Shown here: positions 1 to 8,946 of the stretch, in pieces
How positions within the stretch are numbered: position 1 is the first letter of the stretch
Layout: each line of letters starts with the position of its first letter
Source of the DNA: Flavobacterium erciyesense
GTDB taxonomy: Bacteria > Bacteroidota > Bacteroidia > Flavobacteriales > Flavobacteriaceae
Direction: 5' to 3'
NCBI RefSeq assembly: GCF_018069925.1
Contig: NZ_JAGPXB010000004.1
Span: 186,001 to 250,000 of the forward strand
DNA: 64,000 bases
Position numbers and translations under genes: made by a program
The notes under the pieces: generated by a model
What the model was told of the DNA's origin: nothing
What the model saw: the letters and a program-made list of their open reading frames with translations, nothing else
Database searches by the model: none

Positions 1-6
1 AATAAT

Positions 7-612
7 ATGAAAAAGCTACTTTTTACCTTCCTACTTTTAACAACGGGATTATTTGCCCAAAACAAGCCCAAACCAAATTTAGAAACCATCACATTAGCTG
101 GTGGTTGCTACTGGTGTGTTGAGGCAGTTTACGAAAATTTGATTGGTGTTCAAAGCGCCGTATCTGGATATGCAGGCGGAAAAACGAGCAGCCCCACTTA
201 TGAAGACGTGTCCACGGGTCAGTCAGGCTATGCTGAAGTAGTGCAGCTTACTTACGATAAAAATGTTACTAATTTAGATGAGATTTTTAAAGTGTTTTTT
301 ACCGTTCACGATCCAACTACACTCAACAGACAAGGCGCTGATATTGGAACGCAATACCGCTCCGCTATCTTTTACAAGAACGAGAATGAGAAAAAAGCAG
401 CACAAGCTTTGATAAAAGATTTAAGCAAAGCCAAGGTATACGATAGCCCAATTGTAACCACGCTTGAGCCATTGACTGCATTTTACAAAGCCGAGTCGTA
501 TCATCAAAATTATTACAAAAACAATAGTTCACAGCCTTATTGTAAGATGGTCATTCAACCCAAACTAGAAAAATTTGAAAAATTATTCAAAAACAGATTG
601 AAAAAAAAGTAA
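7..612 (+). CDS. msrA: Peptide-methionine (S)-S-oxide reductase MsrA, exported
   Basis: The enzyme reduces the S-epimer of methionine sulfoxide in oxidised proteins, usually with electrons from thioredoxin. The active-site motif GGCYWC places the likely nucleophile at Cys34, GYAGG follows at 54-58, and a C-terminal YHQNYY ... QPYC segment can supply a resolving cysteine. The first 18 residues are hydrophobic and end in LFAQ, which I read as a signal peptide, so this copy should repair periplasmic proteins. The length (201) fits the family plus a leader. The ATG lies only 6 bases into the window, so its promoter is not visible. A hairpin terminator follows directly, suggesting a single-gene unit or the end of an operon. 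Confidence 0.95.
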   Translation: MKKLLFTFLLLTTGLFAQNKPKPNLETITLAGGCYWCVEAVYENLIGVQSAVSGYAGGKTSSPTYEDVSTGQSGYAEVVQLTYDKNVTNLDEIFKVFFTVHDPTTLNRQGADIGTQYRSAIFYKNENEKKAAQALIKDLSKAKVYDSPIVTTLEPLTAFYKAESYHQNYYKNNSSQPYCKMVIQPKLEKFEKLFKNRLKKK

Positions 613-621
613 TACCACAAC

Positions 622-655
622 AACGCCTTGTCCCTGAGAACAAGGCGTTTTTTTT
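622..655 (+). terminator. Rho-independent terminator after msrA
   Basis: A perfect 10-bp stem (AACGCCTTGT at 622-631 with ACAAGGCGTT at 640-649) encloses an 8-base loop and runs into an eight-T tract at 648-655. It starts 10 bases after the msrA stop codon. Confidence 0.85.
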
Positions 656-788
656 ATGCAGTGGTTGAAGTTCAAGTACTACCTTCTGAACAATTATAAA
701 TTCCATATATTTGTTTGATAGCCTTTCCTTTGAAAACATAAAAATAAAATCACAGGAAATTTTAACTTGCATCAAATAACCAAAAACC

Positions 789-2096
789 ATGAAAAAATAT
801 TTTCCTCTATTAGGATTACTAGCCGTTAGTAGCATAAGCTCCGGGCAAACTGGATCATTAAAAGCAAAAATTGACAAAAAAGCAACCGCATTAGAATCTC
901 AAGTTATTTCTTGGAGAAGGGATTTTCATCAAAATCCTGAATTAGGCAATCGAGAATTTAAAACAGCCGAAAAAATAGCAACTCATTTACGAAGTTTAGG
1001 ATTAGAAGTACAAACAGGCGTAGCAAAAACAGGCGTTGTAGGTATTTTAAAAGGAGGTAAACCCGGGCCTGTAGTTGCATTGAGAGCGGATATTGATGCA
1101 CTGCCCGTAAAAGAAAGAGTTGCTATCCCGTTTGCATCCAAAGCAGAAGGTGAATATAATGGGAAAGCTGTTTCAGTGATGCACGCCTGCGGACACGACA
1201 CACATATTGCCATACTAATGGGAACTGCTGAAATCCTTGCGTCAATGAAAAATGATTTAAAAGGAACTGTGAAATTCATTTTTCAACCTGCCGAAGAAGG
1301 TCCGCCAGAAGGTGAAGAAGGTGGTGCCAAATTAATGGTGCAAGAAGGCGTTTTACAAAATCCGAAGGTTGATGTTATTTTTGGACTTCACATTAATGCG
1401 CAAACTGAAGTAGGACAAATTAAATACCGTTCGAAAGGTACAATGGCAGCTTCAGACTGGTTTACTATTAAATTAAAAGGGAAACAAACACACGGAGCCT
1501 ATCCTTGGTTGGGCGTAGATCCCATTGCTACGGCAGCGCAGATGATTATGGGCATTCAAACTATTGTGAGCCGAAATGTTAACCTTTCAGAATCGGCTGC
1601 AGTTATCAGCGTAGGTCAAATCAATGCAGGTGTTCGCTCTAATGTGATTCCCGAAGAATTAATTATGACGGGAACCATCAGATCACTTGACAAAGAGGTG
1701 CAAAAGCTGCTACACAATCGATTAAACCAAGTAGTAAAGGGAATCGCAGAAAGCGCAGGTGTAACAGCTGATGTAAAAATTACCAATCAAACGTTAATTA
1801 CATACAACGATCCTGAACTAACTGAAAAAATGGTTCCCACACTGGAAGCCACAGCTGGAAAAAATAAAGTTTCAATAACTCCCGCTGTAACAGGCGCCGA
1901 AGATTTCTCATATTTTCAAGAAAAAGTCCGAGGTTTGTATTTCTTTCTTGGTGGTGCGCCAAAAGGAAAACCAATTGCTGAAACAGCACCGCATCACACC
2001 CCAGATTTTTATATCGACGAAAGTGGATTTGTATTGGGCATGAAAGCCTTATCAAATTTAACCATTGATTATATGGAGATGAATTCCAAAAAATAA
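789..2096 (+). CDS. M20-family metallo-amidohydrolase, secreted
   Basis: The protein belongs to the M20D amidohydrolase group (N-acyl-amino-acid, hippurate or IAA-amino-acid hydrolases), which cleave an acyl group from an amino acid with a two-metal centre. Metal-ligand motifs are visible: HACGHDTH at 132-139, QPAEEG at 166-171 with the catalytic glutamate pair, GLHI near 200 and a C-terminal HHTPDF. Residues 1-20 form a leader ending in SSGQ, so the enzyme probably acts in the periplasm or on the outer membrane. The length (435) is normal for the family. It stands alone between two terminators. The exact substrate cannot be read from sequence. Confidence 0.9.
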   Translation: MKKYFPLLGLLAVSSISSGQTGSLKAKIDKKATALESQVISWRRDFHQNPELGNREFKTAEKIATHLRSLGLEVQTGVAKTGVVGILKGGKPGPVVALRADIDALPVKERVAIPFASKAEGEYNGKAVSVMHACGHDTHIAILMGTAEILASMKNDLKGTVKFIFQPAEEGPPEGEEGGAKLMVQEGVLQNPKVDVIFGLHINAQTEVGQIKYRSKGTMAASDWFTIKLKGKQTHGAYPWLGVDPIATAAQMIMGIQTIVSRNVNLSESAAVISVGQINAGVRSNVIPEELIMTGTIRSLDKEVQKLLHNRLNQVVKGIAESAGVTADVKITNQTLITYNDPELTEKMVPTLEATAGKNKVSITPAVTGAEDFSYFQEKVRGLYFFLGGAPKGKPIAETAPHHTPDFYIDESGFVLGMKALSNLTIDYMEMNSKK

Positions 2097-2101
2097 AAAG
2101 T

Positions 2102-2146
2102 AATGCCGTTGTTCCTGCTTCAAAAAGCAAAAAACAACGGCATTTT
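2102..2146 (+). terminator. Terminator after the M20 amidohydrolase
   Basis: A 12-bp stem AATGCCGTTGTT (2102-2113) pairs perfectly with AACAACGGCATT (2133-2144) and is followed by a T-rich stretch. The loop holds a smaller GCTT/AAGC hairpin. The near-symmetry means it may also serve the convergent gene at 2209. Confidence 0.75.
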
Positions 2147-2208
2147 ATTTTAAAACTTGAGGGTAGATTAAAAACTTACGAAAGTCGTGATTTTGGTTGA
2201 AATAAAAA

Positions 2209-3774
2209 CTAGTTGTTTTTTAATACCGTTGCAATCATCTGAGCGCATTTTTCACCATCAATTGCAGCTGAAATAATTCCGCCAGCATAACCTGCACCTT
2301 CTCCGCAAGGATACAAACCTTTAATTTGAACATGCTCATAAGTATACACGTCCCTAGGTATGCGCACCGGCGATGAAGTTCTAGATTCTGGTGCGTGAAG
2401 AATTGCTTCATTAGTAAGGTAACCACGCATCGATTTTCCAAATTCTTTAAAACCTTCCCTTAAAATCTGCGTCAAGAAACCAGGGAAAACTTGTCCCATT
2501 TCTACTGAAGTTGTCCCAGGCACATAAGATGTTTTTGGAATATCAGATGAAACTTTACTTTGCGTAAAATCAATCATTCGCTGTGCAGGAGCTTTTTGAC
2601 TTTCTCCTGCAAGATGCCAAGCGCTTTGCTCAATACTTTTTTGAAATTCCATTCCAGCTAGCGCTCCAAACTTAGCAAATGGCTTAAAATCTGCCAACTG
2701 CAACTCAATTACAATTCCAGAATTGGCGGTAGCTTGATCTCTCTTTGAAGGCGACCAACCGTTGGTTACCACCTCTCCAGGACTTGTTGCGCAAGGAGCA
2801 ATTACGCCTCCCGGACACATGCAAAAAGAGTACATTCCTCTACCTCCTACTTGTTTGACAATGCTGTAAGGCGCTGGCGGCAAGTGTTCGCCTCTATAAT
2901 CACAACTGTACTGAATACTATCAATCAAAGTTTGCGGATGCTCTGCACGCACGCCTAAAGCAAAAGGCTTAGCTTCTATAAAAATCTTTTTTCTATCTAA
3001 TAGTTCAAAAATATCTCGAGCAGAATGACCAGTTGCTAAAATAATTTTTTGAGATAAAATGGTATCGCCATTTTGGGTTACAATCCCTTCAACCTCATTA
3101 TTTTTCACCAAAATATCCGTAACACGCGTTTCAAATAAAACCTGACCACCACATTCGATAATTTTTTCACGCATGTCTTGAATAATCTGCGGCAACTTAT
3201 TAGTACCAATATGCGGATGTGCATCGACCAAAATATCTGGCGATGCCCCAAAAGCAACAAACAATTCTAAAACTCGGGTTACATCACCTCGTTTTTTAGA
3301 GCGAGTGTATAATTTACCGTCAGAGTACGTTCCTGCCCCACCTTCGCCAAAGCAATAATTAGAATCTTCATCAACAATATGGTCTCGATTTATAGCTTTT
3401 AAATCCCTGCGTCGTCCTCGAACGTCCTTGCCTCTTTCAACTACAATTGGCTTCAAACCCAATTCAATCAATTGCAAAGCTGCAAAAAGACCTGCTGGAC
3501 CTGCACCAACCACAATAACCTCTTGAGCAGAAGTGACATTTGGATAGTCAGGAAGTTGCACCTTTTGCTCTTGAAACAGCTCACCTTTTAAAAAAATTGA
3601 TAGTTTAAGGTTTATTTTGATGGCCTTTTGGCGCGCATCAATTGACCTTTTTAAAACTACAACATGATCAATATCTTGAACAGCAACTTTGATTTGTTTT
3701 GACAAATGAGTTTTTAAAAGCGACTCACTTGCTGCGGTTTCGGGAGAGACTTGTAATAAGAGTTCTTGCGGCAT
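2209..3774 (-). CDS. FAD-dependent dehydrogenase (COG2509 type)
   Basis: This is an uncharacterised FAD-dependent oxidoreductase of the COG2509 group. An N-terminal region of about 80 residues precedes a Rossmann dinucleotide motif, VVGAGPAG at 88-95. It is followed by the hallmark FGEGGAGTYSDGKL at about 142-155 and a C-terminal GEGAGYAGGI that closes the FAD site. I chose the ATG at 3774 (521 residues). A longer reading begins only at a TTG at 3807 and adds 11 unconserved-looking residues. A perfect TAnnTTTG box lies on this strand at 3837-3844, without a clear -33 box. The physiological substrate is not known for the family. Confidence 0.85.
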   Translation of the reverse strand: MPQELLLQVSPETAASESLLKTHLSKQIKVAVQDIDHVVVLKRSIDARQKAIKINLKLSIFLKGELFQEQKVQLPDYPNVTSAQEVIVVGAGPAGLFAALQLIELGLKPIVVERGKDVRGRRRDLKAINRDHIVDEDSNYCFGEGGAGTYSDGKLYTRSKKRGDVTRVLELFVAFGASPDILVDAHPHIGTNKLPQIIQDMREKIIECGGQVLFETRVTDILVKNNEVEGIVTQNGDTILSQKIILATGHSARDIFELLDRKKIFIEAKPFALGVRAEHPQTLIDSIQYSCDYRGEHLPPAPYSIVKQVGGRGMYSFCMCPGGVIAPCATSPGEVVTNGWSPSKRDQATANSGIVIELQLADFKPFAKFGALAGMEFQKSIEQSAWHLAGESQKAPAQRMIDFTQSKVSSDIPKTSYVPGTTSVEMGQVFPGFLTQILREGFKEFGKSMRGYLTNEAILHAPESRTSSPVRIPRDVYTYEHVQIKGLYPCGEGAGYAGGIISAAIDGEKCAQMIATVLKNN

Positions 3775-3969
3775 TTTTTTAACGTATTGGATTCTACAGA
3801 TTACCAAGTAGAATATTGAAACTCGGAATCAGTTTGCAAAAGTACTATTTTGAACTGACATCTAGTAGCGCTCCAATAAAGGCTTTTGAAAATAGGGAAA
3901 GACTCCCTTTTTAAAATAGTCTTTGTACCTTTGGTGCTCGAAAAATATCAAGCACCAAAACGATACAAA

Positions 3970-4209
3970 ATGTCAAGAAAAATAAAATTAATTTGGGATT
4001 TCCGCGGACCAGCAGCAGCCAAAACAGCCGAGCACCACGAAATCCATTTAAAAGAATACATTCAAATCGAAAAACTACCCTTATCCATTACTGGTTTCAC
4101 TGTACAAGGCGAAATGCAAGCTATTGCCTTTATGGTTGTGACCGATGAGAACATGATTTCTGTTCGTGATGCACTAAAACCTCATCGTGGCGAGTTGTAC
4201 CAAGAATAA
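3970..4209 (+). CDS. Small conserved protein of unknown function
   Basis: A 79-residue protein beginning MSRKIKLIWD. It is soluble, without a signal peptide or membrane segment. It carries two histidines in an AEHHEIHLKEY stretch and ends KPHRGELYQE. I do not recognise a named domain, although small proteins of this kind occur in Flavobacteria. A longer open frame reaches back to a TTG at 3886, but the extension runs through AT-rich intergenic sequence. A TACCTTTG box at 3926-3933 matches the Bacteroidota -7 consensus and would give a leader of about 30 bases for the ATG at 3970. No function is proposed. Confidence 0.7.
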   Translation: MSRKIKLIWDFRGPAAAKTAEHHEIHLKEYIQIEKLPLSITGFTVQGEMQAIAFMVVTDENMISVRDALKPHRGELYQE

Positions 4210-4210
4210 A

Positions 4211-5032
4211 TTAGGCTAAACTGTTGATCACGTCAACAAATAATTGGCTTAATTTTTCATCGGCCTTGCCAGCTATTGCAATAATTTCGGCGATATCAAC
4301 AGGTTTTAAATTATCTGGATCGCATTCGTCAGTAATTACACTTACTGCAGCGCACGGCAGTTTTAACTGATTGGCTACTATTACTTCTGGCGTGGTACTC
4401 ATCCCTACCATATCAGCACCTATTCGACCTAAATAGCGGTATTCCGCACGGGTTTCAAGTTGCGGTCCGTATACAGAAGCATACACTCCCGTTTTTAATT
4501 CAAGAGATGACTTCGCAGCTATTTGTTGAAACTTCTCATTCAAAAATCCATCATAAGGCGCGCTCATGTCCGGAAAAATGCCTCCGTATTCAAAACTATT
4601 TAATCCAGAAAGCGGGCTACCTCCTTGCAAATTGATGTGATCATCTAGTAAAATTAAATCGCCTTTTTTAAAAGCACTATTTATTCCGCCGGCAGCATTG
4701 CTTAATAACAAATGCTTTACTCCCAGTTGATGCAATACTCGGATGGGGAAAGTCACTTGCTGCAAAGAATATCCCTCGTAAAGATGAAATCGGCCTTGCA
4801 TGGCAATTACTTTTTTGTCGCCAATTGTTCCAATTACTAATTTGCCTTTATGAAATTCAACAGTTGAAACTGGAAAATGCGGAATATCACCATAATCAAT
4901 GGTCTGCTCAACTACCAGATGGTCTAAAAATTTTCCTAAACCTGTTCCTAAAACCACTGCAAGTGATGGACTTGCTATTCCTTTTGAAACTAAAAATTCT
5001 GTTGATTCTAAAATCTTTTGTAAATATGTCAT
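4211..5032 (-). CDS. punA: Purine nucleoside phosphorylase, type I (trimeric family)
   Basis: The enzyme splits purine nucleosides with phosphate into base and (deoxy)ribose 1-phosphate for purine salvage. Family motifs are present: GTGLG at 29-33 (phosphate loop), RFHLYEGY at 81-88, NAAGGIN at 112-118, a YGPQLETRAEY segment and GADMVGMSTTPE at about 206-217. The length (273) is typical. The position that is Asn in mammalian and many bacterial PNPs (ITN) is Asp here (ITDECDP), as in the related methylthioadenosine phosphorylases, so base preference is worth testing. It is convergent with the small gene at 3970-4209, one base apart. Confidence 0.9.
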   Translation of the reverse strand: MTYLQKILESTEFLVSKGIASPSLAVVLGTGLGKFLDHLVVEQTIDYGDIPHFPVSTVEFHKGKLVIGTIGDKKVIAMQGRFHLYEGYSLQQVTFPIRVLHQLGVKHLLLSNAAGGINSAFKKGDLILLDDHINLQGGSPLSGLNSFEYGGIFPDMSAPYDGFLNEKFQQIAAKSSLELKTGVYASVYGPQLETRAEYRYLGRIGADMVGMSTTPEVIVANQLKLPCAAVSVITDECDPDNLKPVDIAEIIAIAGKADEKLSQLFVDVINSLA

Positions 5033-5047
5033 ATTATAAAACTATTA

Positions 5048-5078
5048 TTGGTAAATCTCGTAAATAATAATAAATTTA
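5048..5078 (+). promoter_or_regulatory. Possible Bacteroidota-type promoter upstream of the DUF547 gene
   Basis: TTG at 5048-5050 and TAAATTTA at 5071-5078 are separated by 20 bases. The Bacteroidota consensus is TTG, about 19-20 bases, then TAnnTTTG, so the -7 box has one mismatch. It lies 13 bases before the ATG at 5092 and could drive the arsenosugar operon. This is by inspection only. Confidence 0.35.
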
Positions 5079-5091
5079 CGAAAACAATGCC

Positions 5092-5841
5092 ATGAAAAAT
5101 ATAATATTTATCCTTTGTTTTGTTCAAGTTGCATTGGCGCAACCCAAAAATTATGTGAAAATTTCGCAAGATTTTATTGAAGCTGCTAAATATGGCGACA
5201 CAACTACAGTAGCTTTGATCGAGGCTATTGCAAAAGCAGATGAAAAAGAACTACTCGCTCAACTAGGTACAGATGATCTTAAGAAAGCCTTCTTCATCAA
5301 TCTTTATAACGGGTTTACTAATTATGCTTTAAAAAAAGATCCTGAAAAATATAAAAGTCGCAACTCCTTTTTTAAATCGAAGCAATTTGTAGTTGCTGGA
5401 AACAAATTGAGTTTAGACATGATTGAACATGGTTTTTTAAGAAAATCAAGTATCAAATTGAGTTTAGGAAAACTTTCGAAGTTGTTTCCGACGCAATTAG
5501 AAAAAAAATACCGTGTAGAAAAGGTGGATTATAGAATTCATTTTAGCTTAAATTGTGGCGCAAAAAGTTGTCCACCAATTTTCTCTTACGACCCCGCTAA
5601 AATAAACGAGCAACTTGACATAGCTACTAAAAGTTATTTGAGCAATGATGCGCGCTATGACAAGGATAAAAATACTTTGCACCTACCTATATTAATGAGT
5701 TGGTTTCGAGGAGACTTTGGAAACAAAAAAGGCATTTTAAAAATTTGTGAAGATTTAAAAATCATTCCCAAAGGCACAAAACCAAAACTAAAATACAACG
5801 ATTACGATTGGAGTTTATTTCTAGAAAATTTTAAATACTAA
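5092..5841 (+). CDS. DUF547 domain-containing exported protein
   Basis: A secreted protein of 249 residues with a signal peptide (residues 1-16, ending ALAQ). The DUF547 signatures are FFINLYNGFTNYAL at about 67-80 and a cysteine-bearing LNCGAKSCPPI near 153. The biochemical role of DUF547 is not established. The ArsS-family AhpD-like gene starts 8 bases downstream, so this protein probably belongs to the same transcript as the arsenosugar genes. It may be a periplasmic accessory to that pathway, but that link rests on position only. Confidence 0.85.
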   Translation: MKNIIFILCFVQVALAQPKNYVKISQDFIEAAKYGDTTTVALIEAIAKADEKELLAQLGTDDLKKAFFINLYNGFTNYALKKDPEKYKSRNSFFKSKQFVVAGNKLSLDMIEHGFLRKSSIKLSLGKLSKLFPTQLEKKYRVEKVDYRIHFSLNCGAKSCPPIFSYDPAKINEQLDIATKSYLSNDARYDKDKNTLHLPILMSWFRGDFGNKKGILKICEDLKIIPKGTKPKLKYNDYDWSLFLENFKY

Positions 5842-5849
5842 AAACTGAG

Positions 5850-6185
5850 ATGGATATAAATTATTACAACGCAGATGACCTCAAAAAATTTGGCAATATC
5901 GTTGAGTTTCAAAAAGAAATGGGCGAAAAATTCTTTGGCTATTACGGAGAAGTTTTTAAAGAAGGTGCTCTTACAGCACGAGAAAAATCATTAATTGCGC
6001 TTGCAGTTGCGCATGCTGTGCAATGCCCGTATTGCATTGATGCTTACAGCTCTGATGCCTATGAAAAAGGATACAGCGAAAGCCAAATGATGGAAGCCGT
6101 ACATGTTGCTGCAGCCATTCGTGGTGGAGCTAGTTTGGTACATGGTGTTCAAATGATGAATAAAGTCAAGAAAATAAGTTTATGA
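5850..6185 (+). CDS. AhpD-like (carboxymuconolactone decarboxylase family) protein of the arsenosugar cluster
   Basis: A 111-residue all-alpha AhpD/CMD-fold protein with the redox pair CPYC (Cys59, Cys62) followed by IDAYSSDAYEKG, the usual peroxidase-like site. This subtype is repeatedly found next to the radical SAM enzyme ArsS and is annotated as the arsenosugar-biosynthesis-associated peroxidase-like protein. Its last codons overlap the start of arsS in an ATGA junction, implying translational coupling. It might handle thiol or arsenic redox chemistry during the pathway, but no direct role is known to me. Confidence 0.85.
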   Translation: MDINYYNADDLKKFGNIVEFQKEMGEKFFGYYGEVFKEGALTAREKSLIALAVAHAVQCPYCIDAYSSDAYEKGYSESQMMEAVHVAAAIRGGASLVHGVQMMNKVKKISL

Positions 6186-7249
6186 GCGAATTTGTAAAAA
6201 TTAAATTAAAATCACTCAAAGCTACAGCTAATTCCTTATCAAAAGCAGAGCATCAACTGGCAGTTTTGGAACAAAATCCTACGCAATTTACACCATTTCA
6301 TTCCCAACTAAATACAATTGGTTTACGCCCTCTTCGTCCTACCGCCCTTGAAGTATTTCAAGTTAATTTGGGCAAAATGTGTAATCAAGTTTGTACGCAT
6401 TGCCATGTCGACGCAGGTCCGGATCGAAAGGAAATCATGACCAAGGAAACAATGGAAACAATCATTGAAGTTCTCAAAGCTAATCCTACTTTTAAAATTG
6501 TAGACATGACTGGTGGGGCTCCTGAAATGAATCCGCACTTCAGATGGTTTGTAGAAGAAGTAAGTAAACTAGGAATTCAGATGTACGTTCGCTGTAATTT
6601 GACCATCATTACTGCCAACAAAAAATACAACGACCTACCTGAGTTTTTCAAAAAACACAAAATTGAAGTCATTTCATCTTTGCCGTTTTATTCGAAAAAT
6701 AGAACTGACAAACAACGCGGTGATGGTGTTTTTGAAAGTTCTATCAAAGCTTTACAAATGCTAAACGAGGTGGGCTATGGCAAAGAAGACTCCGAATTAA
6801 AATTAAATTTGGTTTACAATCCTGCGGGAGCCTTTTTACCGCCTGATCAAAGTGCACTTGAAAAAGAATACAAAACGGCACTTGCTAATGATTTTGGAAT
6901 TAGTTTTAACAACCTATTTGCCATCACCAATTTGCCTGTAAGTCGCTATCTTGATTATTTGATCACATCTGAAAATTATGAAGATTATATGACCAAATTA
7001 ATCGATGCCTTTAACCCAACAGCAGCAGAAAATGTAATGTGTAGAAACACCATTTCAATAGGTTGGGACGGCTATATTTACGACTGTGATTTTAATCAAA
7101 TGTTAGAACTAAAAGTGAGTAACCCAACAACACAACACATCAGTACTTTTAATGCAAGTGCGTTGCAAGATCGCTCTATAATTGTAAACAACCACTGTTA
7201 CGGTTGTACAGCAGGTTCTGGAAGTAGTTGTGGAGGAGCTGTTGCATAG
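6182..7249 (+). CDS. arsS: Radical SAM enzyme ArsS, arsenosugar biosynthesis
   Basis: A radical S-adenosylmethionine enzyme of the TIGR04167 type. The Fe-S cluster motif is CNQVCTHC (Cys67, Cys71, Cys74; CX3CX2C). The C-terminal third carries further conserved cysteines (VMCRN, YDCDF, and a terminal HCYGCTAGSGSSC), giving the Cys-rich domain of this family. ArsS enzymes are reported to join a methylated arsenical to the adenosyl moiety of SAM, forming the arsenosugar precursor. It overlaps the AhpD-like gene by 4 bases and precedes arsM by about 75 bases. The length (355) matches the family. Confidence 0.92.
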   Translation: MSEFVKIKLKSLKATANSLSKAEHQLAVLEQNPTQFTPFHSQLNTIGLRPLRPTALEVFQVNLGKMCNQVCTHCHVDAGPDRKEIMTKETMETIIEVLKANPTFKIVDMTGGAPEMNPHFRWFVEEVSKLGIQMYVRCNLTIITANKKYNDLPEFFKKHKIEVISSLPFYSKNRTDKQRGDGVFESSIKALQMLNEVGYGKEDSELKLNLVYNPAGAFLPPDQSALEKEYKTALANDFGISFNNLFAITNLPVSRYLDYLITSENYEDYMTKLIDAFNPTAAENVMCRNTISIGWDGYIYDCDFNQMLELKVSNPTTQHISTFNASALQDRSIIVNNHCYGCTAGSGSSCGGAVA

Positions 7250-7324
7250 CGCAACGTTTCTTAAAAGGATTCTTTGAAACGAAATTTAAAACTTAAAATT
7301 AATAATAAGAAGAAATACAATCGA

Positions 7325-8296
7325 ATGGAAAATTATTTAGACGCTACCGTCAACCTTTACCGCGATGCCGCCTTAACACCTGATGTAGGATTGTGCTGCA
7401 CGACTACACCTATTTGGAAATTCCCAGGTTTGGAGATTCCAAAAATTATGCAAGAAATGAATTACGGCTGTGGAAGCACCATCTCTGCACAAGACTTAAT
7501 TAACAACCCAAAAATTCTTTATGTTGGCGTAGGTGGCGGAATGGAGTTACTACAATTTGCTTATTTTTCTCGCCAAAAAGGTGGTGTAGTTGGTGTAGAT
7601 GTAGTCGATGAAATGCTAGAAGCTTCTCGTCAGAATTTTATTGTTGCTGAACAAGAAAACGATTGGTTCAAAAGTGAATTTGTCGAACTAAAAAAAGGAG
7701 ATGCTTTAAACCTACCAATTGAAAATGAAAGTATCGATATTGCTGCACAAAACTGCTTGTTTAATATTTTCAAAACAGATGATTTGAAAAAAGCGCTACA
7801 AGAAATGTATCGTGTGCTAAAGCCAGGTGGTCGATTGGTTATGAGTGATCCTACGTGCGAGCAAGAAATGAACGAAACTCTGCGTAATGATGACCACTTA
7901 AGAGCTTTATGCCTTAGCGGAAGTATTCCGATTAAAGAATACATCAAAATGTTAACTGATGTAGGTTTTGGAACTATCGAAATTAGAGGAAGAAGACCGT
8001 ACCGCATTTTAGATCCTGCAAATTATGCGACAGATGAACTAATTTTTATTGAAAGTATCGAAGTTTGCGCCATCAAAGACCCGATGCCAAGTGATGGACC
8101 GTGCGTATTTACTGGAAAAGCGGCGATTTATTATGGTAAAGAAGATTACTTTGACGATAAAAAAGGGCATACTTTACTAAAAAATCAGCCTCTTGCGGTA
8201 TGCGATAAAACAGCTCAAGCGCTTGCAGACCTCAACAGAAGTGATATTTACATCAGCGAGTCGACGTTTCATTATAACGGAGGTGGTTGTTGTTAA
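7325..8296 (+). CDS. arsM: Arsenite methyltransferase ArsM, arsenosugar type
   Basis: A SAM-dependent arsenite methyltransferase that would supply methylated As(III) to ArsS. From the chosen ATG (323 residues) there are Cys24-Cys25 (GLCCTTTP), Cys49 (YGCGST), the SAM-binding motif VGVGGGMELL at about 67-76, VLKPGGRLVMSDP near 170, and a GGGCC C-terminus. The cysteines are candidates for binding arsenite. A longer frame begins at a TTG at 7274, but its Lys/Asn-rich extension does not look like protein and an ATG at 7325 fits the family start. A terminator follows at 8304, so expression may fall before transferase 1. Confidence 0.92.
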   Translation: MENYLDATVNLYRDAALTPDVGLCCTTTPIWKFPGLEIPKIMQEMNYGCGSTISAQDLINNPKILYVGVGGGMELLQFAYFSRQKGGVVGVDVVDEMLEASRQNFIVAEQENDWFKSEFVELKKGDALNLPIENESIDIAAQNCLFNIFKTDDLKKALQEMYRVLKPGGRLVMSDPTCEQEMNETLRNDDHLRALCLSGSIPIKEYIKMLTDVGFGTIEIRGRRPYRILDPANYATDELIFIESIEVCAIKDPMPSDGPCVFTGKAAIYYGKEDYFDDKKGHTLLKNQPLAVCDKTAQALADLNRSDIYISESTFHYNGGGCC

Positions 8297-8303
8297 ACCT
8301 AAC

Positions 8304-8335
8304 AAGCTGCAGTTCTAGTTCAACTGCAGCTTTTT
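8304..8335 (+). terminator. Hairpin terminator after arsM
   Basis: AAGCTGCAGTT (8304-8314) pairs perfectly with AACTGCAGCTT (8322-8332) around a 7-base loop, then a T tract runs to 8335. It sits inside the gene cluster, between arsM and the next gene, and may attenuate rather than stop transcription. Confidence 0.7.
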
Positions 8336-8346
8336 AATTTAAAATT

Positions 8347-8940
8347 ATGCAGCAAAAAAATGCAATCATTTTATTTACTAAGAATCCAGAATTAGGCAAA
8401 GTAAAAACTCGCTTGGCTAAAACAATTGGAAATGAGAAAGCTTTAGAAATTTATAAAAAACTATTACACCATACTCAAACAATTGTTACCCCAGTTGCTG
8501 CCGATAAATTCCTTTTTTATTCTGATGCGATTGTACGAAAGGATCAATGGCCGGAAACCGAATTTCATAAAAAAGTGCAACACGGTTCTGATTTAGGAGA
8601 ACGAATGAAGACTGCTTTTCAAGAAGTTTTTAGTTTGGGCTACACCTCGGTTTGTATCATTGGTAGCGATTGCTATGAACTGACCTCCACAATTATTGAT
8701 GACGCCTTTACTCAACTTGAAACATACGACACAGTGATAGGCCCTACTTTTGACGGTGGCTATTATTTGTTGGGGATGAAAAAGTTGCATGGATTTGTTT
8801 TTTTAAACAAAACTTGGAGTACCGAAACGGTTTACCCAGACACAATTGCTGGTATTCAAGAAAATAGTTTAACTTATTTCGACCTTCCAAAATTAACAGA
8901 TATCGACGAGGAGAAAGACTTACCGCTTATTTGGAAATAA
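8347..8940 (+). CDS. Arsenosugar biosynthesis glycosyltransferase, TIGR04282 (transferase 1) family
   Basis: A 197-residue GT-A-like protein of the group called rSAM/selenodomain-associated transferase 1 (TIGR04282, DUF2064). It opens with a nucleotide-binding motif, FTKNPELGKVKTRLAKTIG, has IIGSDCYEL around 102-110 as the acidic metal site, and GPTFDGGYYLLG near 137-148. These proteins resemble sugar-nucleotide transferases such as CofC. It follows arsM and precedes the acyltransferase by 6 bases. Genome context ties it to building the sugar part of the arsenosugar, though the donor is unknown. Confidence 0.88.
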   Translation: MQQKNAIILFTKNPELGKVKTRLAKTIGNEKALEIYKKLLHHTQTIVTPVAADKFLFYSDAIVRKDQWPETEFHKKVQHGSDLGERMKTAFQEVFSLGYTSVCIIGSDCYELTSTIIDDAFTQLETYDTVIGPTFDGGYYLLGMKKLHGFVFLNKTWSTETVYPDTIAGIQENSLTYFDLPKLTDIDEEKDLPLIWK

Positions 8941-8946
8941 CTGTCT

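Noticed and set aside
587..877. Minus-strand open frame between msrA and the amidohydrolase
   Set aside because: It crosses the msrA terminator and the amidohydrolase signal peptide on the opposite strand and has no recognisable features.
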